From NCBI GenBank assembly GCA_034401135.1, contig JAWZSP010000004.1, positions 62,001-126,000 on the forward strand: DNA of 64,000 nucleotides, in the 5' to 3' direction. Within the stretch, counting starts at the first letter, position 1. Each line of letters starts with the position of its first letter. Source of the stretch: Volutella citrinella. Taxonomy: Eukaryota; Ascomycota; Sordariomycetes; Hypocreales; Nectriaceae. Below the pieces are notes generated by a model. It worked only from the letters and a program-made list of their open reading frames with translations, did no database searches and was not told the origin of the DNA. Of the stretch, positions 10,453 to 20,510 are shown one piece after another. The position numbers and the translations under genes were made by a program.

Positions 10453-11490
10453 GGTTGCTGAAGATGCCGACGATGCTGACAATGGCTGAGTGTTTGTCGC
10501 GGGATTCTCCTCATGCAAGTCAATCAGACAGTCAGTCAGTGGTTGAGGGAACGACCCGTCCTCTATATCAGATCCGAGCAGAGAACCTCCGCGGCACCTA
10601 CCGAAGCCCACCACTGGTTGAATTTTGCTGAAACAAACCCCCGAGAGCAACAAATCGAGGCCCGACGACGCCATGGAAGAAACCTAGCCAACCACGTCGG
10701 GCTCCTGGACGGCAACGACAAGGCACATCGCCCACATTGTCTGCAGCCACAGGGGGGCGGCTTGGTTCCTTGGCTCTCTTTTAGTCGGTGAGATGCACTC
10801 ATGCACAACAATGCCACAGTAAGTGCCTTGGGTGCCTCTTCATTTTCCTTCTCTCTCGCCTCCGTGCGCCCGCCGTTGCGAGTGGGACAGGCAAAGAACA
10901 GGGAAGAGGGCCACAGATGGCGTTCCCGTGCCCACCGTCGCCGATACATTGGTGCAGGCAATAGCGCAGAGATCTTCGTGACTAAAGCTGCGCTAAGAGG
11001 ACCCGCGATGTGCCTCCTCCAACGCCTCAGACACTCGAGATGCCCCCTCTCGCCGCCAATGGGAAGCCTCGCCCTCAGCCGCAGCCCACACCGGAAGCCC
11101 GGTCCTCGAGCCCTTGTCCTGGTAAGACTCGAGGCTTCAGAGCCATGTTGCGGCCATGGATGGGTCTTTGATCGGATCGTGCCTCCCTGACGAGAACTGA
11201 CTGAATACTGGGTACCCCATGAGCAGCCCAAGCCATCTCTCACGACGGTGGGTGCCACGGCGCGAGCTGATACATGCGAGGTCGCAATCTGCGGCTCCTT
11301 GAAAGAAATGCCGGGTCCGTGGCTTGCCCGTCTATGTATCCCGTGTCTCCCGCATCCCTCTTCCCTCCCGTGCCGTGCCGTCCCTCTCACCCAGTCCTTG
11401 TCCTCCTCCATTTTCCCACCCATCCTTCGCGCTGCATCGTCTGCCCGTGATCGTCTGCCCGTGCCCGTTCGTCCACCTCAATTAACCGCC
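10453..11490. other. Intergenic region shared by divergent membrane-protein genes
   Basis: About 1.0 kb between two divergently transcribed membrane-protein genes, so it probably contains both promoters. Pyrimidine-rich DNA (11340-11470) directly precedes the permease start. A 286-codon minus-strand open frame here (10563-11423) is rich in Arg/Ser/Gly without domain or helix and is not taken as a gene. Confidence 0.5.
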
Positions 11491-13208
11491 ATGGGCCAAC
11501 CCGAGATCATGGAGATGCAGCCTTTGGGCGGCAAGGAGGGCCTCAGTGTCGATGCCTCGGTCAAGCCCGCCGACGACTCCGTCTACTCCCAGACGCGCAC
11601 CCGCCGCCTGTTCTCCTTCTCGCAGCTGTTCGCCTTTTCCCTGACGTACATGGCGCTCTGGGAGGGCATGTGCACGTAGGTCATCCCCCAGAGAACTGAT
11701 TCACACGATGCCGATGACGGGGTTCACGACGAATCAAGCCACGCGGGATGCAGATGCAGATGCAGATGCAGATTGCTGACCTAGAGCAGAAACATGTACT
11801 TTGCCCTCTACAACGGTGGGCCCCAGACCTTTGTCTTTAGCTTCATCATCGTCTTCTGCGGCGCCATGTGCCAGGCCGCCTCCCTCGGCGAGATGGCCTC
11901 GATCCAGCCCGTCGCTGGTGCACAGTACCACTGGACATACCACCTCGCTCCCGCCACGGCCAAGCGCTTCGGTACTTGGGTCCAAGGCTGGTCTACCTGG
12001 TTTGGCTACGTCTCGCTGCTGGCCGGCATCGCAAATGTCACCATCATCCAGCTCGAGTCCATCATCGCCCTCAACAACCCCGGCTACGTTCCCGGCGGCT
12101 GGCACACCTCGGTCCTGGTCCTGGCCATGTGCGTCTTCCAGGGCCTGATGAACGCCTTCGCCTTTAATGTCATTCCTTGGGTCGAGATGGTGGCCGGGGT
12201 GCTGCACATCTGCCTGTTTGTCGTCTTTTGCGTCATCCTCGGCGTCATGGGCACCAGGCACGACTCCAGCTTTTGGCTCCAGCGCAACATCTCCTCGGGC
12301 TGGGAGGATACCTTCATCGCCTGGAACCTGGGTGCTCTGACCTGCGTGTGGAGTTTCACCGGTAATGAGAATCAGCACGTCGAAAAGCATCTGTTCTAGT
12401 CGCTAACGTATCGACAGGTTTTGACGGAGCAATCCACATGAGCGAGGAGACGCGCAAGGCCAAGTCAGCCGTGCCCCGAGCCATGTTCTGGTCCATCTTC
12501 ATGAACGGATGCCTCGGATTCATCATGGTCAACGTCCTGCTCGCCTCTATGGGCTCCCTGGAGGATGCCGTCAACTCGACCAACCCCATCCTGACCATCC
12601 TGCTCAGCGTCACCGGGTCTACTGGAGCGACAACCGCCATGATCGCGGGTCTCTTTGTCATCTCCTTCAGCGTCAACCTCGCCAACATTGCCTCCGTCTC
12701 GCGTCTGACATGGGCCTGGGCCCGTGACGGAGGATTGCCTGCGTACTTTGCCTACGTCAGTCCTCGACACCACGTCCCCATCCGCGCCGTTGTCTTCACC
12801 GTCTTCCTCATCTGCGCCCTGTGCCTGTTGAACATTGGAAGCACCAGCTACGTTGCATTCGGCGCTATTACGTCGCTCTCCTCCCTTGCGCTCTACCTCA
12901 GCTACGCGATTGCCATTTCCAGCATGCTCTATGCTCGTTTTTCCACGGGCGGAGTCAAGCTCGGAGAGTGGAACTTGGGACGCTACGGAGTCTACATCAA
13001 CGCCTTTGCCCTCATCTACACCCTCTACATGATCGTCTTCCTGCCCTTCCCGTCCACTGTCCCAGTCACGGCGACCAACATGAACTACTGCGGCCCCGTC
13101 ATGGTGGGCGTTCTGGTTGTCGCTGTTACGCTGTGGTTTGTCCATGCTAGGAAGAACTGGACCGGACCCAACCTGAGCATTCTTGAGTTTCTTGTTGCCA
13201 GCTCATAA
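11491..13208 (+). CDS. APC-superfamily amino acid/GABA/choline permease
   Basis: Three exons: 11491-11675, 11790-12361 and 12418-13208; 515 aa with consistent phases (2, then 1). The cytosolic N-terminus is followed by about 12 helices. FSFSQLFAFSLTYMALWEGMCTNMYFALYNGGPQTFVFSF and GEMASIQPVAGAQYHWTYHLAP-type segments match the fungal GABA permease/choline transporter branch of the APC superfamily. GFDGAIHMSEETRKAKSAVP is the diagnostic loop between helices 6 and 7, and ASVSRLTWAWARDGGLP the one after helix 8. It imports an amino acid, GABA, choline or polyamine across the plasma membrane, and the exact substrate cannot be read from sequence. Intron 1 (114 nt) is the longest in the gene and carries four perfect GATGCA units. 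The start fits a CCGCCATGG context. Confidence 0.92.
11747..11770 (+). repeat. Hexanucleotide tandem repeat (GATGCA)4 in an intron
   Basis: Four perfect copies of GATGCA inside intron 1 of the APC permease gene, just before the acceptor. Probably a length-variable microsatellite without coding effect. Confidence 0.85.
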
Positions 13209-13749
13209 GGAGATTTCTGCTCATCGGGTTCTGCCCGCAGCATCTGTGTTTGGGAGCAATGTATATCTAGAAAATTTGGAACATAACAGTACCTATTTAG
13301 GCAATAGGGACATTGCTTATCCTTAGAGCATCATCCAATAAAACATCAAGTAAATTTTCGCTATCCTGGATGCAACGTCCAACTCCTCTTTAAAGACTTG
13401 AAACCCTTCTGCTCTTTCCTCACTGAGGACTACCTTCGATCGAGGCGAGGACGTCGAGGATTCAAGGCACAGCCATGTCTCTAGACACACTGACAATACC
13501 AATGCACTCCCAACGCCCAAGCATGCCTCACAATAGAAGCAACATTGTTATTATACAGCAGAAGCCGTTCTACGCAAGCCAAAATTGGGTTAGAAGAACT
13601 ACTCGACGTAGCGCTATGAACCTAGAACGTGCATCTTCTGTCTTCAGGTCGTCCATGTTACAAACCCCCAACGCACACTCCTAAGTTGGAGTCTTGGATT
13701 GAAAGAAACGCCATCTAGCATTTCAAGGACCCTTTTTGTTCGTCATGAT
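13209..13749. other. Convergent intergenic region
   Basis: About 540 bp, comparatively AT-rich, between the 3' ends of the permease (plus) and the cyanovirin homolog (minus). No gene seen. It should contain both transcription ends. Confidence 0.5.
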
Positions 13750-14177
13750 TTACTCTGATTCGGTCAATTACCAAAGTCTTTGGTCTTGGATGGATAATCT
13801 TACGGAATTGAAGCTCGCCACCGACGTTGTGGATTCGCTCAGCCAGGTTGATGTAGCTGGGGATCATGTTGCCCTCGCTGTTAGCCAGGTTGGCGCTAAG
13901 AATCGGCATCCCATCATTGTCCATGTAAAAATTGATCTCCTCGGCCGACGCGTTGTAGTCTACGAGGTTGCATTCGTCAATAATGTCTCCGGCAGCAACA
14001 CTTTGACCGTCTTGGCTTACTTTCGCCATCCCAAGCGAATATGCCATCATTGTTGCCGATGAAGCTGCTCAGGTCGAGCTCGGCCTCGACATGCTCGCCT
14101 TCGCCGTTTTCGCACCGCGCTTTAAGGATGTGGCCTTCGTAGAGCCAAAGGTCCAGAGAGTTGTTGTAGAAGGACAT
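13750..14177 (-). CDS. Cyanovirin-N homolog (CVNH) lectin, 105 aa
   Basis: Three exons on the minus strand: 14177-14021, 13959-13804 and 13754-13750. Introns are GTAAGC..CGTAG (61 nt) and GTAAGA..AATCAG (49 nt). The last exon is only 5 nt and supplies AG plus the stop TAA, so the protein ends GGELQFQ. Family pattern is clear in both half-repeats: GHILKARCENGEG, then IGNNDGIFAWDGENYNASAEEI, then PILSANLANSEGN, then INLAERIHNVGGELQFQ. Length equals the usual single-domain CVNH (about 100-110 aa). No signal peptide, as expected for this family. CVNH proteins bind high-mannose glycans; biological role in fungi is unclear. Without the two splices the gene looks like two unrelated short frames. TATAAAG lies 78 nt upstream. 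Alternative: retention of the second intron would give a longer divergent tail. Confidence 0.88.
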
Positions 14178-14254
14178 GTTGCAGATGCGACTTAAATTGA
14201 GCGAATATGAAACGGTCTGCTCTTGGACAAATATGTCTCGTCCCAGCCAGCTCT

Positions 14255-14261
14255 CTTTATA
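14255..14261 (-). promoter_or_regulatory. TATA box of the CVNH gene
   Basis: TATAAAG on the minus strand about 78 nt upstream of the CVNH start codon, in an otherwise GC-mixed context. Position and sequence fit a fungal core promoter. Confidence 0.55.
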
Positions 14262-14845
14262 ATCCCGCCGACGCGCCGTGAATCATCTCATATCCACAGC
14301 TACCCTTGCAGCCAAGTCTTTTAGAGCACATGCCGAATACGCATGAGATGACATGAAGTGAGACTGGTGGATTGGACCATGGCAAATGACTGGCTATAAG
14401 TGAATCTTGGGATGAGGGGAACGGCTATTCGGAAGCCAAGATGTTGCCAAGCAAGACGACCAGCGTCGAAGGGGCTCAGCTCAGATGCAGTGCAACGTGG
14501 GGCCTCTTGGGACTGCCAGAGCACTGGATCCATTATGCATAGTGTGTACAGAACACCCCGCTCTTCTCACGACTGCGTTTCTAGTATCTATCACGTTGAC
14601 CCTAAATCTAGACGAAGATGCGACTTTTGAAATCGTGCCGGAGCATGATGATGGTGGACATTGACTGTTATTGGGCCATGACAGAACTAGGTGAGGAATA
14701 AAGCGACTAACACAGTTCCCAATGCATTCCAACGCAAGAAACACTCGGCAAAGAGTCGCGCCAAATCCCGCAAGACACTCCTAAATCGGTTTGCGCTCCC
14801 CTCATCTTCCAGAGTCAACCCCATCCTGTCAGCCCCAAGCCTAGG
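14262..14845. other. Intergenic region upstream of CVNH
   Basis: About 580 bp between the CVNH promoter and the stop codon of the flavin reductase-like gene, which is on the same strand. No further feature seen. Confidence 0.45.
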
Positions 14846-15544
14846 CTAGATCTTCTTAAAGCTGATTTCCTGATGTATCGCGCTATTGCCCTCCAGCCCA
14901 GCACGTGTTGTATCGTCCATGCCCGGAATGACCATCTCAAACGTGTCGTTAATGACGGTGTACTCAAAGTAGCCGCATCGCGCGATTGGCTTCGTCTTCT
15001 TGATGTCAAGCCTCCCGTTGGTCAGGACATCGTCCCGGATGTGAACGCCGACAACTCGACCAATCACGATGTCGACGGTGCCCATGGGCGGGTTGGCAGG
15101 GAGTCGTAGCGTTGAGTGGTAGACACACTCAAACTTCACTGGACTCTGCTTGACCATGGGCACGGGGTTCCCTTGGAGGACGGTGCTGAACTCCTTTTCC
15201 AGGCCGGCGCGCTCAAACTCGTCGACGCCATAGTCGACCTGCTCGGCCGAGATGTTGACGGCTTCCCGGAGATCCCACGTGGCCAAGCTCCAGCAAAACT
15301 TGCCTGTAGTTTCGGCGTTGCGGACGGTGTCCTTTCGCTCCAGGTTGGCCTTTTGGTTGGCCGAGAACATGACATAGGGCGGATCAAAGGTGACGTTGGT
15401 AAACTGGGAGTATGGTGCCAGGTTATGCACGTTTCCGTCTCCGGGTTGCACAGTCGAGATCCATCCGATGGGCCGCGGGACCACGCAAGCCTTGAAGGGG
15501 TCATAGGGGAGCCCATGGGACGTCTTGCCCGGTTCATAGAACAT
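14846..15544 (-). CDS. Flavin reductase-like (FMN-binding split-barrel) protein
   Basis: A single exon of 232 aa starting at the ATG at 15544 (MFYEPGKTSHGLPYDPFKACVVPRPIGWIST). The frame is open further upstream to 15781, but the extension is not family-like. Landmarks of the flavin reductase-like / DIM6-NTAB family are PRPIGWISTV near the N-terminus, NLAPYSQFTNVTFDPPYVMFSA, KDTVRNAETTGKF, and a C-terminal GYFEYTVI segment. Family members bind FMN in a split beta-barrel and act as flavin reductases, oxygenase partners or redox sensors. The gene is divergent from the AMP ligase next door with 442 bp between starts, so shared regulation is possible but unproven. No signal or membrane segment. 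Confidence 0.9.
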   Translation of the reverse strand: MFYEPGKTSHGLPYDPFKACVVPRPIGWISTVQPGDGNVHNLAPYSQFTNVTFDPPYVMFSANQKANLERKDTVRNAETTGKFCWSLATWDLREAVNISAEQVDYGVDEFERAGLEKEFSTVLQGNPVPMVKQSPVKFECVYHSTLRLPANPPMGTVDIVIGRVVGVHIRDDVLTNGRLDIKKTKPIARCGYFEYTVINDTFEMVIPGMDDTTRAGLEGNSAIHQEISFKKI

Positions 15545-15986
15545 GGTGGCGATTGAATGGATGGATATTGGTGGACTGATTGGTTTCAGAGTGTCAAGGT
15601 GTGCCAGTGAACGGGGTGTAGGAGCGTTGTCACTGGCAGTGCTAGTTTTTATGGTTACATTCTCCAAACGTTGCAATGGATGGCGTAGTTTAACATATGC
15701 CGGTTTCGACAGCCGACAGGCCTCATTGGGATAGCGCGTGATGATCACCCGAGGCGCCTGGCTGGGCGAGTGCGGAATCATTACCCCACGGGGTAAAAGG
15801 GCGCTTTAGTACACGCTACAGCCCGCGGCTTCGGCTATCGCCAATGTCTAACGCTAGTGGGCCCGAGGAGACGAGATGGTATGGCGAAGCAATAAGATGT
15901 TGTACCTGCCAAGGGCCGTATTCCCCGGTTTACTCTCGTTTCGAGCATTGATCAAGTTGGTATAATATCCGCAACAAGACGTCATC
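15545..15986. promoter_or_regulatory. Bidirectional promoter region (flavin reductase-like / AMP ligase)
   Basis: 442 bp separating two start codons on opposite strands. No gene fits inside. By position it must serve both genes; no specific factor site was recognised. Confidence 0.5.
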
Positions 15987-17943
15987 ATGTCCGCAAAACT
16001 CTCCCTGGTAGGCCAGCGTACCAGTATACCCGGTGCAAACATCTTCGACTGGCTTTTTAGCAACCCCTTCGAGTCTGAGAGCGACGCCGTTCCGCGGCGA
16101 CAGCGGGTGCCACGCATCGCCGACGACGCAGCCATCTTTGTCGACAATGCCACAGGTTCGTAAATGGAATGCTTCATAGAGTACAATCCCAAGTGCTAAG
16201 CGTGTGACAGGTCGCGCCCTCACTTATTCGCGCCTCAAGGCCGATTCCCTGGCTCTCGCTGGCAACCTACAGGCTCTGGGCCTTGACCCTCAAACAGTCC
16301 ATTCACTCCCGCCAACACCTTCATGTCCGCGCCCGGAGGTTGCTCCAATTGTCCTCGTGCAACTCCCCAACTGCTTGCCATTTGCAACGGCCATTCTAGG
16401 TACCCTGGCTGCAGGACTTACAGTGACGCTTGCGTCTCCGGGCCTGACAGCGACGGAGCTCGCTTGGGTCATCAAAAACTCACGACCGCGCGTCATCATT
16501 ACCGCAAAATCAATCATCGAGACTGTGAATCAAGCTCTTGAGTCGCAGGGCGACCCGGGTTACGTGACCCAAACCTCAGTCTATACGGTAGATGTCGCTC
16601 AGGATGCATATCCCTTGCCACAGGCTCGAAATGATGCTGGCGACTGGCAGAATCTACTCTCCCCGAGCAAAGCCCTGCCAAAGGCATACCACCTGACCCC
16701 AGAGGATTCCATCACACGAACAGCCGTAATCCTATGGTCCTCGGGCACTTCTGGGCGTTCCAAAGGTGTCCTTTTATCACACAACGCCCTCGTCTTCACT
16801 GTGGCCTCGTTCTGGCAGGGTGCCGATTTCTATAGAGGCCAGCAACATCGATGGCTGGGATATGTGCCCTTTTACCACATATTTGGCCTGGCTACGCTGT
16901 TCCTCGTCGCTGTATGCACCGGCTCGACAGTATACACCATGCCAACCTTCAAGCTAGAGACGATGCTTGCCGCCATTCAGCAGCACAAGATAACCTATCT
17001 GCACCTGGCGCCACCAGTGGCCGTGATGCTGGCCAAGTCACCCGTTGTTGAGCCCTATCTGGCCCGGGATGCCAATGGCAGAAATGCCTTCAGCAGCCTA
17101 GTGGCTGGCATCTCTGGAGGTGCGCCACTCGGACATGACGTGGTAGTGCAAGTTTATAAGAGACTCGGCTTCTTGATCCGCATGGGATACGGCTTGTCCG
17201 AGGCATGCTGCGTCACAATGCAGAGCGGTACAGACGAGGTGGCCATGAATGGATACGACAATGATAGTGGACAGCCATGTTGGGGCGTGCAGCTCATGAT
17301 TGCGGCCACGGATGCCAGTCCAACTGACAATATCGACCTGGCAGGCCCTACGCGAGCCGCAACTCTCGGAACACCCGGCGAAATCTTGATTCGATCGCCT
17401 GCTCTGATGAGCGCATACATTCCCAGCCAGGGACTCTACTCCTCGGACCCTGAGCCAGACATGAAGGCCACGACAGAAGCTCTCACACCCGACGGTTGGT
17501 TTCGGACCGGAGACGTCGGCACGCTCGACACCCAGGGCCGGCTGCGCATCACCGACCGCATCAAGGAGCTCATCAAGGTCCAGGCGTACCAGGTCGCGCC
17601 GGCTGAACTCGAGGCACTGCTTTGCGCCAGCGACGATGTGGCCGACGCGGGCGTCGTGGGAGTCTATGATAAAGACGCCGCCACTGAGTGGCCTCGCGCG
17701 TTTGTCGTTGCACGAGATGCGGATGCCACGGATGACCAACTCAGAGCCCTGGCCCAGAGACTCAAAGAGCATGTTGAGAATCACGCTGCACGGTACAAGC
17801 GACTCGTGGGCGGCATCGTCTTCATCGACAAGGTTCCCAAGTCTCCGAGCGGCAAGATATTGCGTCGGATGCTGCGAGATGGTGCCGTTGAAGGCCTCGC
17901 GGTTTCGCTCTACAGACCAAAGCAGAGGATCAACAAGCTGTAG
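15987..17943 (+). CDS. Acyl-CoA synthetase / 4-coumarate-CoA ligase-like AMP-forming enzyme
   Basis: Two exons, 15987-16155 and 16211-17943 (intron 55 nt, GTTCGT..TGACAG), giving 633 aa. Exon 1 supplies the N-terminus starting MSAKLSLVGQRTSIPGANIFDW, which is missed if only the long frame is taken. ANL-superfamily motifs are complete: SSGTSGRSKG (residues 234-243, phosphate-binding loop), GYGLSEACC, DGWFRTGDVGTLDTQGRLRI, DRIKELIKVQAYQVAPAELE and SPSGKILRRM with catalytic Lys605. The enzyme should adenylate a carboxylate and transfer it to CoA. The acid (fatty, aromatic or other) cannot be determined. The last three residues are NKL, a non-canonical match to the peroxisomal PTS1 consensus, as many fungal 4CL-like ligases are peroxisomal. 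Divergent neighbour is a flavin reductase-like gene. Confidence 0.92.
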
Positions 17944-18261
17944 CAAGGACCATGGAGGGCGAGTCTCTGCTTCTTTTCACCCTTTTACCCGTTGGCGTCG
18001 AGTTTGTTCGAGAAGCGGATCTTCTAGTTACATGGTTACAAAGCTCAAGACCCTAGCTTCGTGCACAATTATGGCAGATATATAAGATACGATCGTAGAG
18101 GCCTTTCTTAATCCCTCATGCATCAAGTGAATGGGCAAAATGATCCGTCTTTTGTGGCGCCGGAGGCTACTGTTTCCGAGACTGGTCCTCTATGATACGT
18201 CATAAACTACATCGCAACCCTCCTGCCAGGTTTCAGATCTCTCCCAAAAGAGATCCAGTAT
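17944..18261. other. Intergenic region after the AMP ligase
   Basis: About 320 bp. A reading frame in 18200-18300 shows protein-like residues (ARFQISPKRDP, then YDLQQLQGITHLE) but runs into a stop, and it is in a different phase from the frame that follows, suggesting decayed or mis-phased coding sequence. Confidence 0.35.
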
Positions 18262-18709
18262 ATGATTTGCAGCAACTCCAAGGAATCACCCATTTGGAGA
18301 TGTGGACGTGTTACGAGTCTTGCAGTTGACCTAGGCGAAGTTCGTGGTTTCGAGCAGCACCAGGTCGAGCTTCTCAGAGTCAGCCGATGGCACCGCGAGC
18401 GAATTCTATTAACGTCCAGCCACCAGAGTCTAGGGTTTATCATGCTTGCATTTGACCATGAAAGGCTGTTTGAGGTAAAGAGATTGGACAAGTATCCCAC
18501 ATTGTACATGAAACAGCATCCTTCAAAGGCTTTTGTCATTGAGCCGGCGCGTACCCTTTCAGACGTCATTGCAGAATACCAAGTAAGCACCATTCTCCTC
18601 GAACTCAACACGCTGCTAAATCTATCAGCTCGGTCGTTTACATCTTCGGTTTCCGAAGGGCATGAAATTGACCCTCTGGGATATTCCCAACCCACCTCGT
18701 CCAGATTAA
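18262..18709 (+). pseudogene. Doubtful gene or decayed remnant with a good 3' intron
   Basis: An open frame (18262-18582) joins through a convincing 46-nt intron (GTAAGC..CTATCAG, with GCTAAAT) to 18629-18709, ending LGRLHLRFPKGMKLTLWDIP and a short tail. The splice gives coherent, protein-like sequence of 133 aa. The chosen ATG is uncertain, because upstream coding-like sequence is in another phase with a stop. Codon use is less GC-biased than in the neighbours (many A/T third positions). I do not recognise the family. Either it is the 3' end of a gene whose 5' part is broken, or a real gene with unrecognised 5' exons. Followed by more fragmentary coding-like sequence up to about 19.3 kb. 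Confidence 0.35.
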
Positions 18710-19383
18710 TGTCTCTTCTACCAGCTTTTTTTTTCTCGGCTGGATACTACCATACAGGCTTGACCCAAGACTTTTTTCAGCGTACGCAAGATTGACCGCA
18801 TCTTTTATTTGACCGACCTGCGCCTAAATCTAGCATTGTAAACTTTGGTGCATATCCACTGCTCAGCGAAGTTCTAAAGGCAGATGCTATACCAAGGCAA
18901 ACAGAGATCTTGGGGCCTTACTTTTCTTCGACTTCACTAAGTAGCGTTCAGAGAGCTACCGTGTTTCAAGACTCTGCATCAAATTGCTGCACCGGCATTC
19001 CATTGGAATACCACGACGCCGCAAAGCGAGCCGTTGGACAATGTCGATGGGGTGTTGACCAAAGTCGGTCGTATGCTCAACACACGCACATCTTCAGCGA
19101 ATGCTCTACTCGCACAAATGGAGACCAGACACGGCGGATTGCCAATGTCTAGCTTGGGAGGCCTACCAGCGAGGAACAGTCCACAAGCCCGGGTTGGCAT
19201 TTGATGGAGGGCACTCTTCATTTCTGGTTCACTGGAGCTGAAGTTGAGATCTTCATAAGAACTTAAGACGAGCTCACGATCATGTCAGAAGGCGACAGAA
19301 GGCGCTACGGATTGGTCAAGAAACGGGCATATGACGGGACCGATCTCATCGAAAGGCTCGATATGACGCGGTGACCGACCCGT
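18710..19383. other. Fragmentary coding-like sequence without intact gene
   Basis: Short protein-like stretches occur in different plus-strand phases (for example around 18841-19152 and 19140-19240, the latter reading CLAWEAYQRGTVHKPGLAFDG) separated by stops. No splice sites reconcile them. I treat this as possible gene relic, low confidence. Confidence 0.25.
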
Positions 19384-19790
19384 CCTATCCCCTCTCTGCC
19401 TTGAGCCGTCCGCCCGCCCCTCCGAACCAGACCTTGATCCCCTCTTCTTTGACTGCTTGTCCGCCGCATGTGTCATGTTCCTTTAGGATGCTCATGTCAT
19501 CCCGATACACTCGAACGTAGCAGTTCATCCAGTACACAGTCTGCCTGGGCTCTGCCACGTTGGTCGGGGTAGCCTTGGCCCCGTTGAAGAAGGCGGCATC
19601 CTTAGTCAGGTCTTGTTTCTCAAAGAGTTTGGTACGAGTTAGCCAGGCTCCGAGTGCAGTGGCCAAAGACAAGCCATCGAGGCCGTTCGTAGGTAGGCTG
19701 CCCAGTTTGAGGTGCGGTGTAGCGTAGGTTGGTGTGTTCTTTTTCGAACGGTTTCGTCCCCCAGCCCACGTTGACGCGGGGAGCGACCAT
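19384..19790 (-). CDS. Possible hypothetical protein, 3' part
   Basis: A minus-strand frame open from about 19790 to a TAG at 19384. The downstream half looks coding: LPTNGLDGLSLATALGAWL, FEKQDLTKDAAFFNGAK, QTVYWMNCYVRVYRDDMSIL and a Gly-rich end. No good ATG, signal peptide or 5' exon was found, and no family recognised. It may be the terminal exon of a gene or a remnant like the neighbouring plus-strand fragments. Confidence 0.25.
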
Positions 19791-20510
19791 TGTGGCGATT
19801 AGTCAAGTCGCCTAAAGGTGGATACGAGCTGGAAAAGCGTTGACCAGTTTCCATGAATAGTTTCCAACTGGCCATCAATTTCGCCCTGACCAGTTTCGGC
19901 GACAACAAACAGCGGCCTCGGCTTTCTACTCAGACGTTGAAGATCTCAAGGATAGGCATAGAGCTGGGATAAGCATGTTCCTTGTCTCCAGAGCCTCTGT
20001 GCCTCTATCGATCGGGACAGAGATTCAAGTTTTGATTCGATGCATAGAAACATATATCTACACATGTCTCATTCCAGTTCAAAGGCCTGTCCTAGCATTT
20101 TACCAGCCACCGCAGCCGTGTCAGTTTCTATGCTTACAAGCTCTTCGGTAGGAAAGACGGAGGACCTTATTGTCGGAGCCAGAATGTTATAGACCATCCC
20201 CTTTATCTCCATGGGTATCTCATAGACGGAGATGGACATGTCCTGGTACTGCCTATTTCAACCTTACCCCGGTGGCTACTGCTTTAAACACCAGCTCGAT
20301 GTACTACTAAGGCTTGAATGACTATGACACAGACACCTCATACTGATGGAAATATATCATACAATCACACGTGTGATAACGAGCAAGTTACATGTTACAG
20401 GCAACCAAATAAGGTGAATTCGTCGCAATGACGGAATTATATATTATTCAAACTATTAAGTCGAGCCTTGTCACTCATTCATGGGTATCAAGTCTTCTTG
20501 TATTGGGCAT
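19791..20510. other. AT-richer intergenic region
   Basis: About 720 bp downstream of the siderophore transporter, noticeably AT-richer than the gene blocks. No ORF or RNA gene recognised. Confidence 0.45.

Noticed and set aside
10563..11423. 286-codon minus-strand frame between the rhodopsin-domain gene and the permease
   Set aside because: Arg/Ser/Gly-rich, no domain or splice support, and it occupies the promoter space of two divergent genes.
15545..15781. N-terminal extension of the flavin reductase-like protein
   Set aside because: The family fold starts at MFYEPGKTSHG; upstream residues are basic and unconserved-looking, and would use up the bidirectional promoter.
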